Part shown: positions 11,661-23,533 of the stretch, in pieces
Numbering within the stretch: position 1 is the stretch's first letter
How the letters are laid out: each line of letters begins with the position of its first letter
Assembly (NCBI RefSeq): GCF_000787575.1
Contig: NW_012236532.1
Location: forward strand, 372,001-436,000
Length of the DNA stretch: 64,000 nucleotides
Reading direction: 5' to 3'
Source: Acytostelium subglobosum LB1
Taxonomy: Eukaryota; Evosea; Eumycetozoa; Acytosteliales; Acytosteliaceae
Notes under the pieces: generated by a model
Seen by the model: the letters and a program-made list of their open reading frames with translations, nothing else
Database searches by the model: none
Told to the model about the DNA's origin: nothing
Position numbers and translations under genes: made by a program

Positions 11661-12119
11661 AATAGTAATATATTTAAGTAATAAGTAATATATATGTATA
11701 TGTTTATAAGTTGTTGATTGATTGATTGAATGGTAACAATCCACATTAGTAATACTACCTGACCTGTCCCTGGCTTGGTGCCTGGAAGGGTAGTTGGTGG
11801 TTGGACGAATTGTCGGTGATGCCCAGAATGGTAGGGATACAAGTGACATTTACTACTAACACCTAACACTCATTGCAATGTAGGGTTGTTGTCGGCAGTG
11901 AACTCATTCAATCAATCTATCAAACACACATGCGCACACCCTTTCAATCAATCAATAAAAGACACTGTTGTTGTCAATGTTTGCTGATGTGCAACGATGA
12001 CCATTAGTTGTGTTTGTGTGGTCCACAGCATCTTTGCATCCCTGCGTCGCTATGATGAAGTTTGATGTCGTCCAATGTCAGGTCTTTAACGATCAATTCC
12101 GACGTCAGAGCTTATTGTA
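11661..12119. other. Intergenic upstream of receptor gene
   Basis: TATA-rich sequence at about 11665-11705 is the likely promoter of the receptor gene. The remainder is the 3' flank of the M16 pseudogene. A frame on the minus strand opens into the receptor's 5' leader, but its codons look random. Confidence 0.5.
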
Positions 12120-15018
12120 TTACTTAGATAAACATTGCCTAAAGAATGATGAAGGATCACCCTCGAGATAGGATACTCCTGGATGTCTGGGCACTGGTGG
12201 AATGGAGTGATTGATACCAAAGGTTTGAACAATGAACCAACCCATCCCAATCACCTCTTGATAGAACTCCACGAGGTCTATTCTAGCTACAATGTCGAGA
12301 GCCTTGATAAGCTTGTCCTCTGATTGATGGAGAAGTAAGTACAAAAATTTCATTCAAAAAAGGTAAAAGAATGGAAGGTACTCACTGATGTTATAGTTAT
12401 TGTGGATGATCTTCCTCTGCCACAAGTCCCAAGCCTGGAGATAGATGTTGGGTTGTCTCTCAGATTGAGAGGTACGCGTGGCTGCGACGCACTCTGACAC
12501 TTGAGTGTCAGTTAGGGATTGGAGATCATTGATAAATAGATCCTCGAGGAACTCGATCATGTTGTTCAGGAGTGTGTCTGGATCATGTTCATGCGATTGA
12601 AGATAGAGCCTGAGGAACATATTGTTGCCAATGAATTGAGTGCCAGACTATACCGAGTATCCCAAGTTCCTATTCGTCCTTAGGTAAAGATATGATTTGT
12701 CATTGAATATCATTGCAATCACCATCCCAAGGGCAATCTGTTGCGTAGTTGGGATGTCAACTTGGAGCCAAACATGACATGATGAGTTGGTCTCCTGGAT
12801 GTTCTCCATTCGTTTGCGAACACCAAACTTGCTTCCAACTGGCAATGTGATACCTCGTGGAACAAAGTTAATGTTGGCCTTTGTGGCGCAAGCACCTGGG
12901 CGCGGAAGACACTGAATGTTGTGACCAAACTCCAATGCCTCGGTCTTTAACAAATTGCCATAAATGAAGCATCTCAAGTTAGCTGTTTGGAACAATCTGT
13001 GAACATATTCGACAAACTCAATCATTGTCAATTGATCCAGAATTGGTGTATCCTCCTTTAGTGTCCTTCTCCAATTCCAAAGATGAATCTCTGCTTGAAA
13101 CTTTGAGTAGTTATATGGTTTGATAAATGACTGGTTGTTGATGTCATTCCTGGCTTGTGTACGAACATGTTCAAATTGGGATTGAGTTATCTCGAGAGTG
13201 GATAATGTTTCAATGACCTTGGTTGCCAATGCCAGAAGTTGATCGCTCAGACCTTTGAACAAGAACATGAAGCCAGTGTCGACTTTGATAAACTCTAATT
13301 GTCTCTGCTGGCATAGTAAAGTACGGTATCTTGAAGTACCTCTGTCATACATAGACCAAGGAGACTGAGACAAAGTACGTCGTAAGGCTCCATATTGGTA
13401 GGCCAAAGGCAGATGTAGACTGCAGCCTTGGGAGTATTGAATAGTTCATCTGGGCAATACTCTACTGTGATACCATTCTGATTCATGATGACCTCTGGTA
13501 TTGATTCCAGATTGGTTTGAGTGGCCTTAATACTTAAGTCTTTCGGAGTATAAGGGTTGGGCATTGGATACTCCAATGAATCATTCTTGGGAATTGAACT
13601 CCAAACCTCTCGTTGGTGAATGGAGATTGGTTCCATGAAGTATTTGAACCCAGTGTAGGGTTCTATCCTGTCCAATTGAGAATTGAATGACCTTGAGTGT
13701 AGACAGACAACCATGTTATCAATTGTCAACTGACTGAGTACGTCCTTGATATCATCAATGTTTGGTTTGTCATACATATAACCATTGTTTAGAATATGAC
13801 TTGGATTTGGAAAATGAGCGAGATCCTTTGAGATCATTGAAGTGAATTCGAATGGACGATTGATTGTGAAAGAGTCCCAAGCATTCCTCCTTGCAGAACA
13901 GAACTCATTTATCAGAGGTTCAGGGATGGGACGCTCTAACATCATCTTGATATAATGAAATACTTGACTGATGATGAAGTCAACTTGTTCCAAGCCAATG
14001 GTTGTGAGTTTAAAGTTCATTCGAATGAACTCACCTCAATGATCAAACATATATGGAAGACATGTCATTGATTCAATCAGGAACATTCGTTTGAATAGTG
14101 AACATAGAGTGCCTTTGGCCTTGTGTCCCAAGATACCCGCCACATGCTTGTAAGGGGAAGTGGTGTAGGTCTTTGTGATTGAGATTCGAGATGGAAGTGA
14201 CCAAAGTAGCTCCAAGGTATGTCCATCAATGATTGGTGAAGCAAGTATTCGAGTTGGATGACTGAGTAATAATGGTGGAGATATGAATGCTTTGATATGT
14301 GTATTGATCACTGGTGAGAAGTATTGTCTTGTCCACTCCTCCAATTTGTCCAATGATTCACGACCCATGATGCATAGATACATCATATTGGATGAATAAT
14401 ATCGATAGTAGAAGTCCACCAATTCAGTATGAATGTCTGGATGGTCCAGTGTATCTCTGTTCCAGTGCTGAACCTTGTAAATGGATGACCAGGGAATGCC
14501 AGCTTCCTTGCGCAAACTATATTATGGTCATCGTCCTGAAGTTTAGAACTGAATTCCGAGTGAACAATGTTCACCTCCTTCATCACCGCATCCTTGGGGA
14601 ACCGATTTGAGACGAAGTAAGATGCAAATCTATCCAAACTAGGCTCCAATTGGTCATAGGTTACTTCAAATACAAAAGTAGTTAACAACTCTATTGTTTC
14701 AATCGATAGAAGTCAGTATTGGTGTTATAATTCAATCATATACTTTACTTACTTGAAGTGAAGGCATTGCTTCTTCCACCATGTTGTTTGATAAATGTCT
14801 CGAATCCTTCAATCTCTGGATATTTATCTGAACTCTGTAACACGTGCCATTCCCAGAAACTCTTCAGGGTCTGATGATGATCCAACTTTGACACTGAGTG
14901 ATGCTGCAGCCAATGGTGACTGATTGTCAGACACCAACAAAACAGTCAATTCATTGTCGAGAACAAGGTGTCGATAATCTCTATGATCACTTTTAGATTT
15001 CTCAATACATATCTTCAT
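12120..15018 (-). pseudogene. Insulin-degrading-enzyme-type M16 metallopeptidase, decayed
   Basis: Read from 15018 to 12120, the pieces follow the IDE order: N-terminal DYRHLVLDNEL and AAASLSVKVG; SSDKYPEIEGF; GGRSNAFTS; FVFEVTYDQLEPSLDRFASYF; VNIVHSEFSSK; HPFTRFSTG; YYSSNMMYLCIMGRESLD; later LYLRTNRNLGY and LVEFYQEVIG near the end. Normal introns survive (about 14690-14755 and near 12335-12400). But the gene is broken in at least five places. The zinc site HxxEH, due right after GMA at about 14835-14848, is absent and the frame shifts there. Further frame breaks lie near 14460 and 13305, and in-frame stops at 14036-14038 and 12648-12650. The rest still aligns residue by residue, so decay looks recent, or one damaged allele was sequenced. 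Members without HxxEH exist (the C-terminal halves of M16), but this is the catalytic half. Confidence 0.85.
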
Positions 15019-15207
15019 TTAATAATATATATATATACTATTGGATTGATCAATCAATCACATGATCACCACTATGCAATTGGGGAGTGAGGGTAGGATT
15101 TGATCAGTTCATGTCCCTCACTCAATCAATCAATCCTTATTAATTTTATTATTTATTATTAATATAATTTCTTTGATCTATCCTTATAGAATAAAGAGGG
15201 GATGTAC

Positions 15208-17662
15208 TCATTGATTGAGTCTAAGGTGCAGCTGCCCTCTCTTTCTGTTAGAGGGTACCCATCCACCATTGGCTGTGATCACTTTATCTGGGACACTGTC
15301 ATTGGCAGTGAAACAGAACTCACCCTGGTTGTTGAATTGATTGCCAGTGCCAGTTGGACCAACTACATACTTGGCACTTGGATCTCTGATTCTAATACAG
15401 AATTTACCTTTCTCCACGTAAAACCTGTATGATCCAGTGTCGGAGACGATTGAATTAAGTACTTTGTTGGAGTCTCTATTGACCAGAGTAATATTCATTC
15501 CTCCAAGACTAGGGTCAGCTTTCTGACGAACACCATCCTTGTTAAGATCATTGAACATATCTCCTAAAACTGTAATGGAGGAGACCTTTGAATGATTGAG
15601 TAGATTGTGTTAGGTAGCAAACAACTGTATGACTATGATGTATTACAACATACCATTGGTGCATCCAGAGTAAGGAATCCATCATTGACATCGATACCAT
15701 TGAGTCTGAAGCAGTAAAAGCCACTGCGATTGAAAGGACTGGCAAGGTCGCTGAATATAAAGGCATTGTTTGGATCAAATGCATGCATACAGTATGGACC
15801 TGTGGGTACTTGTGTGAAGGCGTAAGAAGGGTCTGTTGTTCCAGACACCTTTCTATCAACCACCTTCGGTGTGGCACTATCAGTGCTCAACTCAAACACA
15901 ATGTTTGGAAGTAATTGTTCACCAGAGTCTTTCAAATTATTCTATTGTTGATGTCCTATTGTTAGACGGAATCATTCCATTGATTGTCCGAGTTTGAATA
16001 ACGTACATTGTTAAGATCTTGGAACACGTCGCCCCTGATTCCAAATACCTTCCTATTCTGTTGATATTAATTAATTAATTGATTGATTGATAGATGATCG
16101 GGTGTGAGTGAATGAGTATGTCACATGAACAAAATATAACATACCAGGCCAAGTGATGCACTGAGCTCTCCTCTCTTGGCGGTGCCTGCATTGAGTACGA
16201 AGCAATAGCTGTTGTCTGAACTGAATTGGTTGTCAACGCCAGGTTTACCAACTTCAAAGTTGTCATTGGGATCTGTGAATATGAGACAGAATGATCCAGG
16301 CCTCAAACTATCGAATGCAATTGAGTTTCTACCCTTGCTAGAATCTGTTGTAATAAAGTCTACCAAAGCACCAGTTGGACTGTCTCTCCTAAGATCAACA
16401 TTTACACCACTAACTTCTGGCTCATTGCTCTGATGTGCTCCATCCTATGATTGGTTGATTGATTGAATGAGTGGGTGAGTGGTGGAATCATTCCATGATT
16501 GATAGCATACCAAGTTGAGGTCCTCAAAGGCTAGGCCACGAATCTGGAAACTATTGATCAATCCAATTGGTACAGAGAGGACTTTGTCTTTTGTTGTGAT
16601 GTCGTCTAGGGCGAAGCAGTATTTGCCATTGTCATCGAAATGATTGTCATTGCCAGATGGTCCAAGTGAGTAAACACTGTTGCTATTCAGTTGGAGGCAA
16701 TATATTCCTGGTTGCAAGTTATCAATCTCAACAATACCTGATGATGTTGTTGTGTAGTCATTCAACTTTTCACCAAGTCCATTGGACAATGTAAGTACAA
16801 TTCCTGGCACTGTTCCCTCGAGTGTTTGGTAAACTCCATCCTGTAATGAATTGGGGAATGGTGGATCAATAAAAGGTTAATGAATACAAATTGCTGGATC
16901 CACTCCATATTTGATTGATTATACTTACATGGTTGGAATCATTGAATGCTGTGACAATCACTTTGAGAAGAAGAGCTGGAGTAGAGGTGGTTGATGGAAC
17001 TGATGTTGTCGATGGTACTGATGTAGTCGATGGTACTGATGTCGTCGATGGCACTGATGTTGTCGAAGGTACTGATGTGGTGGATGGCTCAGATGTAGTC
17101 GATGGCACTGATGATGTCGATGGCTCAGAAGTGGTCGATGGTACAGACGTCGTCGAAGGCACTGATGTGGTGGATGGAGTTGAGGTTGTTGATGGACCAG
17201 TTGTGATTGGACCAGTGGTGGATGTTGGTGATACGGTGGTTGATGCCACAGTACTCATAATGGTTGATTGAGTGGATACAGTAGTTGTGGCAATAGTAGA
17301 TATTACACCAGTTGTACTTGATGTTGTTGTAGTACCCGTGGTAGTACATAGACAATATGGTTCACCGTTATTGTCCAGAACACAAACAGTATCTCCTCGA
17401 CAGGTCTTAAAGAAACATTTGTCTATACACTTTGGTCCAAGGAATGATCTAGGTTGGCAACACACTTGTCCAAACAAACATGGCATCATACATTCATCAG
17501 CATCTATTATTGGATTGGTTTGATTAGTATGGATATAGACGAGTTGATTAAGAGATACTAACGGATTGAGGGTATGCTTAATACTAGCAATAATGATGTA
17601 AGTAAGATGCCATTTCGTATGGTACGCCAGGAAACTGTTGTTGACCAGTTAGTTAACAACAT
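15208..17662 (-). CDS. Colossin-like secreted protein with SdrD-B repeats
   Basis: Seven exons on the minus strand: 17662-17563, 17503-16929, 16840-16511, 16444-16145, 16057-16007, 15941-15654 and 15585-15208; 673 residues. The first exon was found by splice logic: it encodes a signal peptide (NGILLTSLLLVLSIPSIHA) joined through GTTAGT...ATAG to DECMMPCLFGQVC. Next come a Cys-rich segment and a Thr/Ser/Pro stalk. Then four SdrD-B-like domains follow, each starting near F[NEQ]DLN-DG and containing a YCF or FCF strand phrase and a Pro-Gly turn (QPGIYCLQL, RPGSFCLIF). This is the build of Dictyostelium colossins. It has no membrane helix, so it is likely extracellular or matrix. Four phase-0 introns fall at the same place in the repeat, between DLN and DG. 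Confidence 0.82.
16986..17175 (-). repeat. 18-base tandem repeat coding PSTTSV
   Basis: About a dozen 18-base units give (PSTTSV/E)n in the stalk of the colossin-like protein. Differences between units are mostly third-base or V/E changes. It is a likely O-glycosylated spacer. Confidence 0.85.
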
Positions 17663-18349
17663 GGAATTGTTGTTGATGGTGTTGTGTTTGTTATTGTTCT
17701 TGTTCTTAGGAGCTTGGTCCTCTCTCTATCTTTATCTCTAGATGATTGATGAAGATGTGAAGTGACTGGAATGCTATCATCAACTACATTCCAAAGAGAT
17801 GTAAATAGAGTACACTACCATTCTACTGATGCCCAATGAGCAGGGTCACAGTGATGGGTTCAAATAATAGGCTACTGTTACCACAACTCCTACAGTAAGT
17901 AGTAGTTATAGTTATGGTTGGTTGATGCATCAACACTTGGGGGTGATCACTTGTATTACTGCTACTATCAATCATCTGATTGATCACCCCACTGGGTTGT
18001 TATGTTGAGGTGAGAGTTGGATAATGATTGATTGAGACCTCTAGTGGACTGAGGTCTCTGCCCCAAGCATCAAGTCTGTCACACTTATTCATATGACTAA
18101 CATACAGTTACAGTAACTCTATCTTTGATTGTTATGATATGAGAGACAGTCGAACTACGAAGTTATGTTTCTGAATCCAAGTTGAGCCACAAGATCTCGA
18201 TACCAAGATATTTCAAATGGAATTGAACTGAATCAGTGAGCCATCACTTGTTTGATCATCACCAATTCTCTCATTCATTCAATATCTAACATACTATCAT
18301 TCAATCAATCAAATCATAATCATAATCATTATCAACCAACCATCACAAT
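17663..18349. other. Divergent promoter region
   Basis: This lies between the start of the colossin-like gene (minus) and the lactonase gene (plus). It contains a perfect 8-base inverted repeat GAGACCTC/GAGGTCTC with a 9-base loop at 18034-18058. No coding sequence is recognised. Confidence 0.6.
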
Positions 18350-19474
18350 ATGAGTAGTGACAAGACATTCTATGCATACGTTGGAACTTATAGTCCAAAT
18401 GGAGAGGGTATCTATTTGTACTCGGTAGACCCAAAGACTGGTCTGCTGTTGAAGCGTGAGTCGGTTGTGTGCTCTGTGACAAGTCCAGCTCAGATGGTCA
18501 TCGATGCTCAATCAAAGACATTGTTCGCCGCCAGTGAAGTCGACAATTACAAGTCTGGCAAGAATGGTTGCATCGTAGCATTGTCAATCGATCAATCAAC
18601 AGGCTCACTCACTCAACTCAACGAACTTGACAGTCTGGGCACATGGCCCTGCCACCTATCACTCAATCCCAAGGAGAGCTTACTACTCGTCGCCAACTAC
18701 GGCTCGGGCTCAGTGGCCGTGTTCCCAATCGATCCCGCCACTCGTCAGCTCCAGCCATCATCAGCATTCTTCGAAGCCAAGGACAATGTTGGACCGACCA
18801 AGGCAGTTGGCGCCCAACCAGGCAGCTTCTCAAACAGTGGCCACGACGCACCACATGCACATTGGTTCGGCACAGACCCCAGCGGTCAGTACGCTTTCTC
18901 TACAGACCTGGGCCAGGATCGCATCTACCAATGGAAGCTCAGCGACGCCGGAGCGTTGGCACCCAACACCCCGGCATTCATCGATGGACCATCGGCAGGC
19001 TGTGGTCCACGCCACCTCGTCTTCCATTGCAATGGCAAGTTTGTCTACATGCTCAACGAGGAGTCGAGTGCTGTCACACTCTACCACTTTGATCAATCGA
19101 CTGGCCTGTTGCAACAACGCCAGACACTCTCGACATTTGAGCCCAGCTATCGCGGCAGCAGCTTTGGATCTGGTATCATCCTGTCACAGTGTGGCAGGTT
19201 TGTCTACGCTGCCAACAGACTGAGGAATACTGTTACCCTGTTTAGCGTGGAGCAGACTGAGGGCACACTCACCTTTGTCGAGGAAGTATGGACTCGTGGC
19301 GACTTCCCCCGTAGCATTGTCATAGACCCATTGGGCAACCATCTCTACGTCCTCAACCAGCGCAGTGACAACATCACCATCTTCACTGTCGACAAGTCCA
19401 CTGGTCGCCTCTCCTTCATCGACCGCTACATCGATGTTGGCAGTCCATCACAGATGGTGTTTGCTTCGATCTAG
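18350..19474 (+). CDS. 6-phosphogluconolactonase-type seven-bladed propeller (YbhE/Pgl family)
   Basis: Single exon, 374 residues. The start MSSDKTFYAYVGTYSPNGEG opens the first propeller blade, typical of the lactonase family (PF10282 type). Repeated blade phrases follow: YLYSVDPKTG, LLVANYGSGSVAVFPID, GPRHLVFHCNGKFVYMLNE, FVYAANRLRNTVTLF, HLYVLNQRSDNITIFTVD. The central DAPHAHWFGTDPSG (HxHxxxxDPSG-like) is the family's conserved active-face segment. Bacterial relatives hydrolyse 6-phosphogluconolactone; others act on cyclic muconates, so the substrate is inferred. It has no signal peptide and is probably cytosolic. Codon use is strongly C-ending, unlike the AT-rich flanks. Confidence 0.88.
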   Translation: MSSDKTFYAYVGTYSPNGEGIYLYSVDPKTGLLLKRESVVCSVTSPAQMVIDAQSKTLFAASEVDNYKSGKNGCIVALSIDQSTGSLTQLNELDSLGTWPCHLSLNPKESLLLVANYGSGSVAVFPIDPATRQLQPSSAFFEAKDNVGPTKAVGAQPGSFSNSGHDAPHAHWFGTDPSGQYAFSTDLGQDRIYQWKLSDAGALAPNTPAFIDGPSAGCGPRHLVFHCNGKFVYMLNEESSAVTLYHFDQSTGLLQQRQTLSTFEPSYRGSSFGSGIILSQCGRFVYAANRLRNTVTLFSVEQTEGTLTFVEEVWTRGDFPRSIVIDPLGNHLYVLNQRSDNITIFTVDKSTGRLSFIDRYIDVGSPSQMVFASI

Positions 19475-19539
19475 ATCCAATCAATCAAACAATGTAGTCT
19501 ATTCAATCATTCAAACTAAAGGTTGGGATTACCATTTAA

Positions 19540-22500
19540 TTAGAATCCAAGGTCGTCAATGGACGTGATGATCTTCTTGACGCAAGGCTTGCAATAGAGC
19601 TGGTCGCCTATCCTCTTTGGATTGCTCTCGAATGGTTTGTCACAGGTGGTACATCGCTGATTCCTGTGCTTGATCGCCGTGAAGTCCTTCTCGCATTGCT
19701 CGCAGTGCACCTTGTCCTTTCGCTTGTAGTATGGTCGATTCCTAGGTATGTCCAAGTTGCAGCCAGTGCACACCTCCCTCTGGTCGGACGCCAGCATCAT
19801 CTGCTCACGTCGTTCCGTGAGCTTCTTGCTACCGAGCTGGAAGACGAGCCCTAGGGGCGGGGAGGATGACGACTCGTCTGGTGCGGTGCGTTTTTCCGAG
19901 GTGTAGTCGTCGATGATCTCCAGGCTCCTGATGGCCGTCGAGTAAGATTGATTCTTTGGCTTCCTGTTGAGAGTGTCGGTCAAAGAGAATCCTCTCAGTC
20001 TACTGAATATTGGTTTGCTCTCTGTGTTGTTGTTGTCGTTGTCCGTGTTGTTGTTGTTGTTGCTATTTACAGTTGCCTTCTTGGCTGTTGATGATGGTGA
20101 CTTGATCTTGTCCTTATCCTTCTCTTCGTGTGATCTACTAACAAAGAAATCAAACAAGTTTGTGGACTTGTTGTTGATTGAATCATGTTGACCATTGTTG
20201 TTGTTGTTGATAGATGATGTTGAATCGCTCATTGACACGTCAGTGCCATTGCCATTCTCTGAGTTGCCATTGCCATTGGAATGTCCATTGGTGTAGTTGT
20301 TGCCGCCACTGATGACATTGTTGCTGCTGCCACTCTTTGTCTCTTGCAGTTGTAGCCAGAACTGATCACGCTCTGATATGATCGTCATCATGATTGCTTC
20401 GTGCTCGCAGTTTTGCAATATGTTGGCCTGGATGGTCCTCTCACACTCCTCCAGCTTGGCTTGTTGCTTCTCGTTCTCGTTGCTCAGCTCCTCCAGCTTA
20501 CTCTCCTTGAGCTTGAGCTGCTGTCTGATGTCCTCCAACTGACCATTGGCAGACTGATGGTCACTCTTTAGTATTACATTCTCGCTCTGTAGTAGTGATT
20601 GGTTGAACTCTAACGTCGTGATACGGTTCTGCAGCGACTTGATGCTGTAGTCCATGATTGATGTCTGCTGATTGCTGCTACTGTTGCTACTGCTACTGCT
20701 ACTGTCGCCAGTGGTAGTCGTTGTCGTCGTCTTTGTAACTCCATTGGACGTCAGGTCAATTGCACCGCCAGTGACTGATAGATGATTGGCCTCGATGACC
20801 TCCAACAGACTATCCTTCTCCTTGCGAAGATTGAGCATCTCCTTCTCCCTCGACTCGCATATCTGCGTCTTGATTAGTATCTGTCGCTTCAAGTCCTCGA
20901 TCGTAGTGTGTAGCTTGACAGAGTCGACCAACAGGTCTGCATTGCGTTGATCGGCAATCTCCTTCTCTGCCTTGAGCTGAGCCAGCTCGTCACTGATCGA
21001 CTTGATCGTTGTCTCCTTCCTCAGCGCCAGCTCGGTGGATGCTTCACTTCGCTCGAGCGTTGTGTGACTGAACAGTCGACAGTAGTATGGTTCAAACAGA
21101 CGCATATGTCTGAGCTCAGAGACTGGCTCCAATGACCTGTCATCGTTCTGATAGAGTATGTTGATGTAGTTCGCTCGATTGACCTCCACGTGTGACCAGA
21201 GCGAGGGGAGTTGCGTGGCCCTCAGACGCTCCTTCTCCGAGTCGTAGAGGAAAGTGCCAAACTGGCTGCTGTACAATGCGTCCAAGATGTCGACCAGTAG
21301 CCTCTCGTTGAACTCGAAGCTCTTGGGATACTGATTGCAGATCTGCCACACACAGTCGATGAACTGCAGAAAGATTGGCGAGCGATCGTCGGCACCCTTG
21401 CCATGTGTCCTCCTCCAGAACATGTGTCCAAACGACAGCCACTCCTTCTCGATGAGCACAATGAAGCCCTCTAACGTGCGGTAGTAGCCGTCCAACAGCA
21501 GCATGCTGAGCGCGCTGAGTTGGCTAGTCCTGTCCCATCCGTCGCTGCAGTGTATCAGCACGGAGCTGGTGCCCGAGTCGACCTTCTCGGCGATGCGCAC
21601 CGACGTCTCGATGAGAAGGCTCAGATGCTCGAGCCAATGCGAGTTCTCCAGATTGGACAGGTAGCGCATGTTGTCAGACACTGAGTCGCCAAGGATGCTA
21701 TCGCGCAGCTTCTTGAAGCTGTCTCTCATCGCGTGAATGTTGCCAATGCCTGCAAACTCGAGCACTGTGTTCTCGTAACGATCGACGTTCTCATAGCCTG
21801 CGCCCTTGGCTCGGTTGGCCAGCGCATTGACCATGGGCCGCGCGTCCACCACCGTCACCCATGAGTCGCCCGATGCCGAGACGATCAAACTGATCAACTT
21901 CTCGTCCTCTGGACAGTTGTTCTTTGACACGCCGACCTTGGGCTGTGATGAACGTGCAATGATCGTGCTCTTCTTTGGATGTCGCCAACACAACACAGGC
22001 AGTCTCTTGTTTGTCCTGTAGCAAGCCACCTTGCTCAGCAGCTCCTGGCTACCGCTGGGCACTGCCAGTATCCTAGGATACGTCTCGCACAGTCCATAAT
22101 CCGAGTTGGCATTCGTTACAAACCATTGACAATTCTTTGTTGGTGTGCTAGATATACCTTGTCTTTGGAATTCCTGTTTGATTGATTGATGTGATTGATT
22201 GATGTGATTGATTGAGTGAGTGATTGAGTTGATTGATGTGTCCGCCAGCGAACATACTTGTACAGCATCATATATCCTTGCACCTTTGGTGTTGGGGTAC
22301 TTCTCAAAGTTGTAGAAGGCAAAGACCTTCTCGTTGACGAGGGGATGTAACCGGAGGAACTTGCGCTCCAGCTCCTCGACCAACTCGTCAGAACTAAAGA
22401 GGAATTTGTACGATCTGATCTCCTTGGAGTGTATCTCTATGAGTCTGTCCTTCTTGTTGGGAGAGGATCGTTCAAACTTTGCAATGGACGATATAGGCAT

Positions 22501-22751
22501 ATCGATAAACTCCTTCTTCCTCTTGCTCTTATCGCTCGGTCCAAATGCAATTCTAAAGTTTGTCAAGAAGAATGCTCCTGTTATTGGTGCCTCACCTCTC
22601 TCTGACACCTTCATCGTGTAGGCCTTTCGTTCGACATATTCGCCAGTGATCTAGATAGGTTCATTAATGGTTGATTAGACTCTGAGTGATCGATCGCGAT
22701 GTCCAGATCAGTGAATTGTTATCTTACCTTCTTGAAAAAGGTATCCTCCAT
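19540..22751 (-). CDS. Myotubularin-type phosphoinositide phosphatase with Cys-rich C-terminus
   Basis: Three exons: 22751-22728 (MEDTFFKK), 22650-22258 and 22173-19540; 1016 residues. Introns are GTAAGA...CTAG and GTATGT...CAAACAG; the second, 84 bases, is open in frame and would add 28 Ser/Asn/Gln-rich residues if retained. A GRAM/PH domain covers about 10-120. The phosphatase domain follows, with the active-site CSDGWDRTSQ (Cys about 348), the CX5R signature of active myotubularins that remove the 3-phosphate from PI3P and PI(3,5)P2. Next is a long coiled coil (about 530-700) and a Ser/Asn-rich linker. At the end are four CxxC pairs (CTGC, CEQC, CTTC, CKPC), a LIM- or zinc-ribbon-like module rather than the FYVE domain of some animal MTMs. 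It probably acts on endosomes. Confidence 0.9.
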
Positions 22752-23533
22752 TGTTGTTGTTCAATCAACCTGTGCGTTGCTACTCTGTGTCGACACAGAA
22801 TATGAACTACTAGACCCTCTTCTCCTCCTCCTCTCTCCTCAGACGTCCTTGTTGTTGTTGTTGTTGTTGCTGTAGAATGTAGCAGTATGAATGCACTTGA
22901 GCATCATACGCATGCACCTAGGTAACTTGTCTCTCGTCTCAAGGTTGTTATAAATGTTTGTTATTGTTGTAATTATTTGTTATTATGATAAGTATAAGTT
23001 ATAAATTACATGTGTATGTGTTTGTGTGTGTATGTTTGAATGAAGAAGAAGAAGAAGAATAAGTCAGAGAGGGGCATCATCCAATGTTTTTTGCAGGTTG
23101 TGTGTGTCGGAGAGTGGAAGGGTTGTGTCCTTCACCAGGACCAACCAATCACATTGGGTCTTTGCATTGGCCCATTACTCACACCAATCATCCAATTATA
23201 AGATAGATGGGATGAGAACTATCTATTGTTGGGTTGTGTGTTGTTGGACTATTGTACACTAGTCTCTCTCTCTCATTGCAACTAACTTATAAGTTCCACG
23301 CACGTTTGCAAAGGAATGTGACACACCTTGAAACTGATTGAACAGTGAGTGAATCATCAAGATGATGAATGATTGATTGAATAATCATTATGATGATGAT
23401 ATCTGTGTCTGTATTTGTGATCGTCTAGGTCCAGGAATCGATGATGTGATAATGACATCCGCAGTATGTGCACAGTTTGTTTATTGATACTTTGGATAAA
23501 TATAAGATCAATGGGTCCACCTGTTTGATCAAT
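22752..23533. other. Intergenic, promoter side of the myotubularin gene
   Basis: A short TTG repeat (about 22850-22872), GT-rich and AT-rich segments. No tRNA cloverleaf or coding frame found by eye. Confidence 0.5.
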
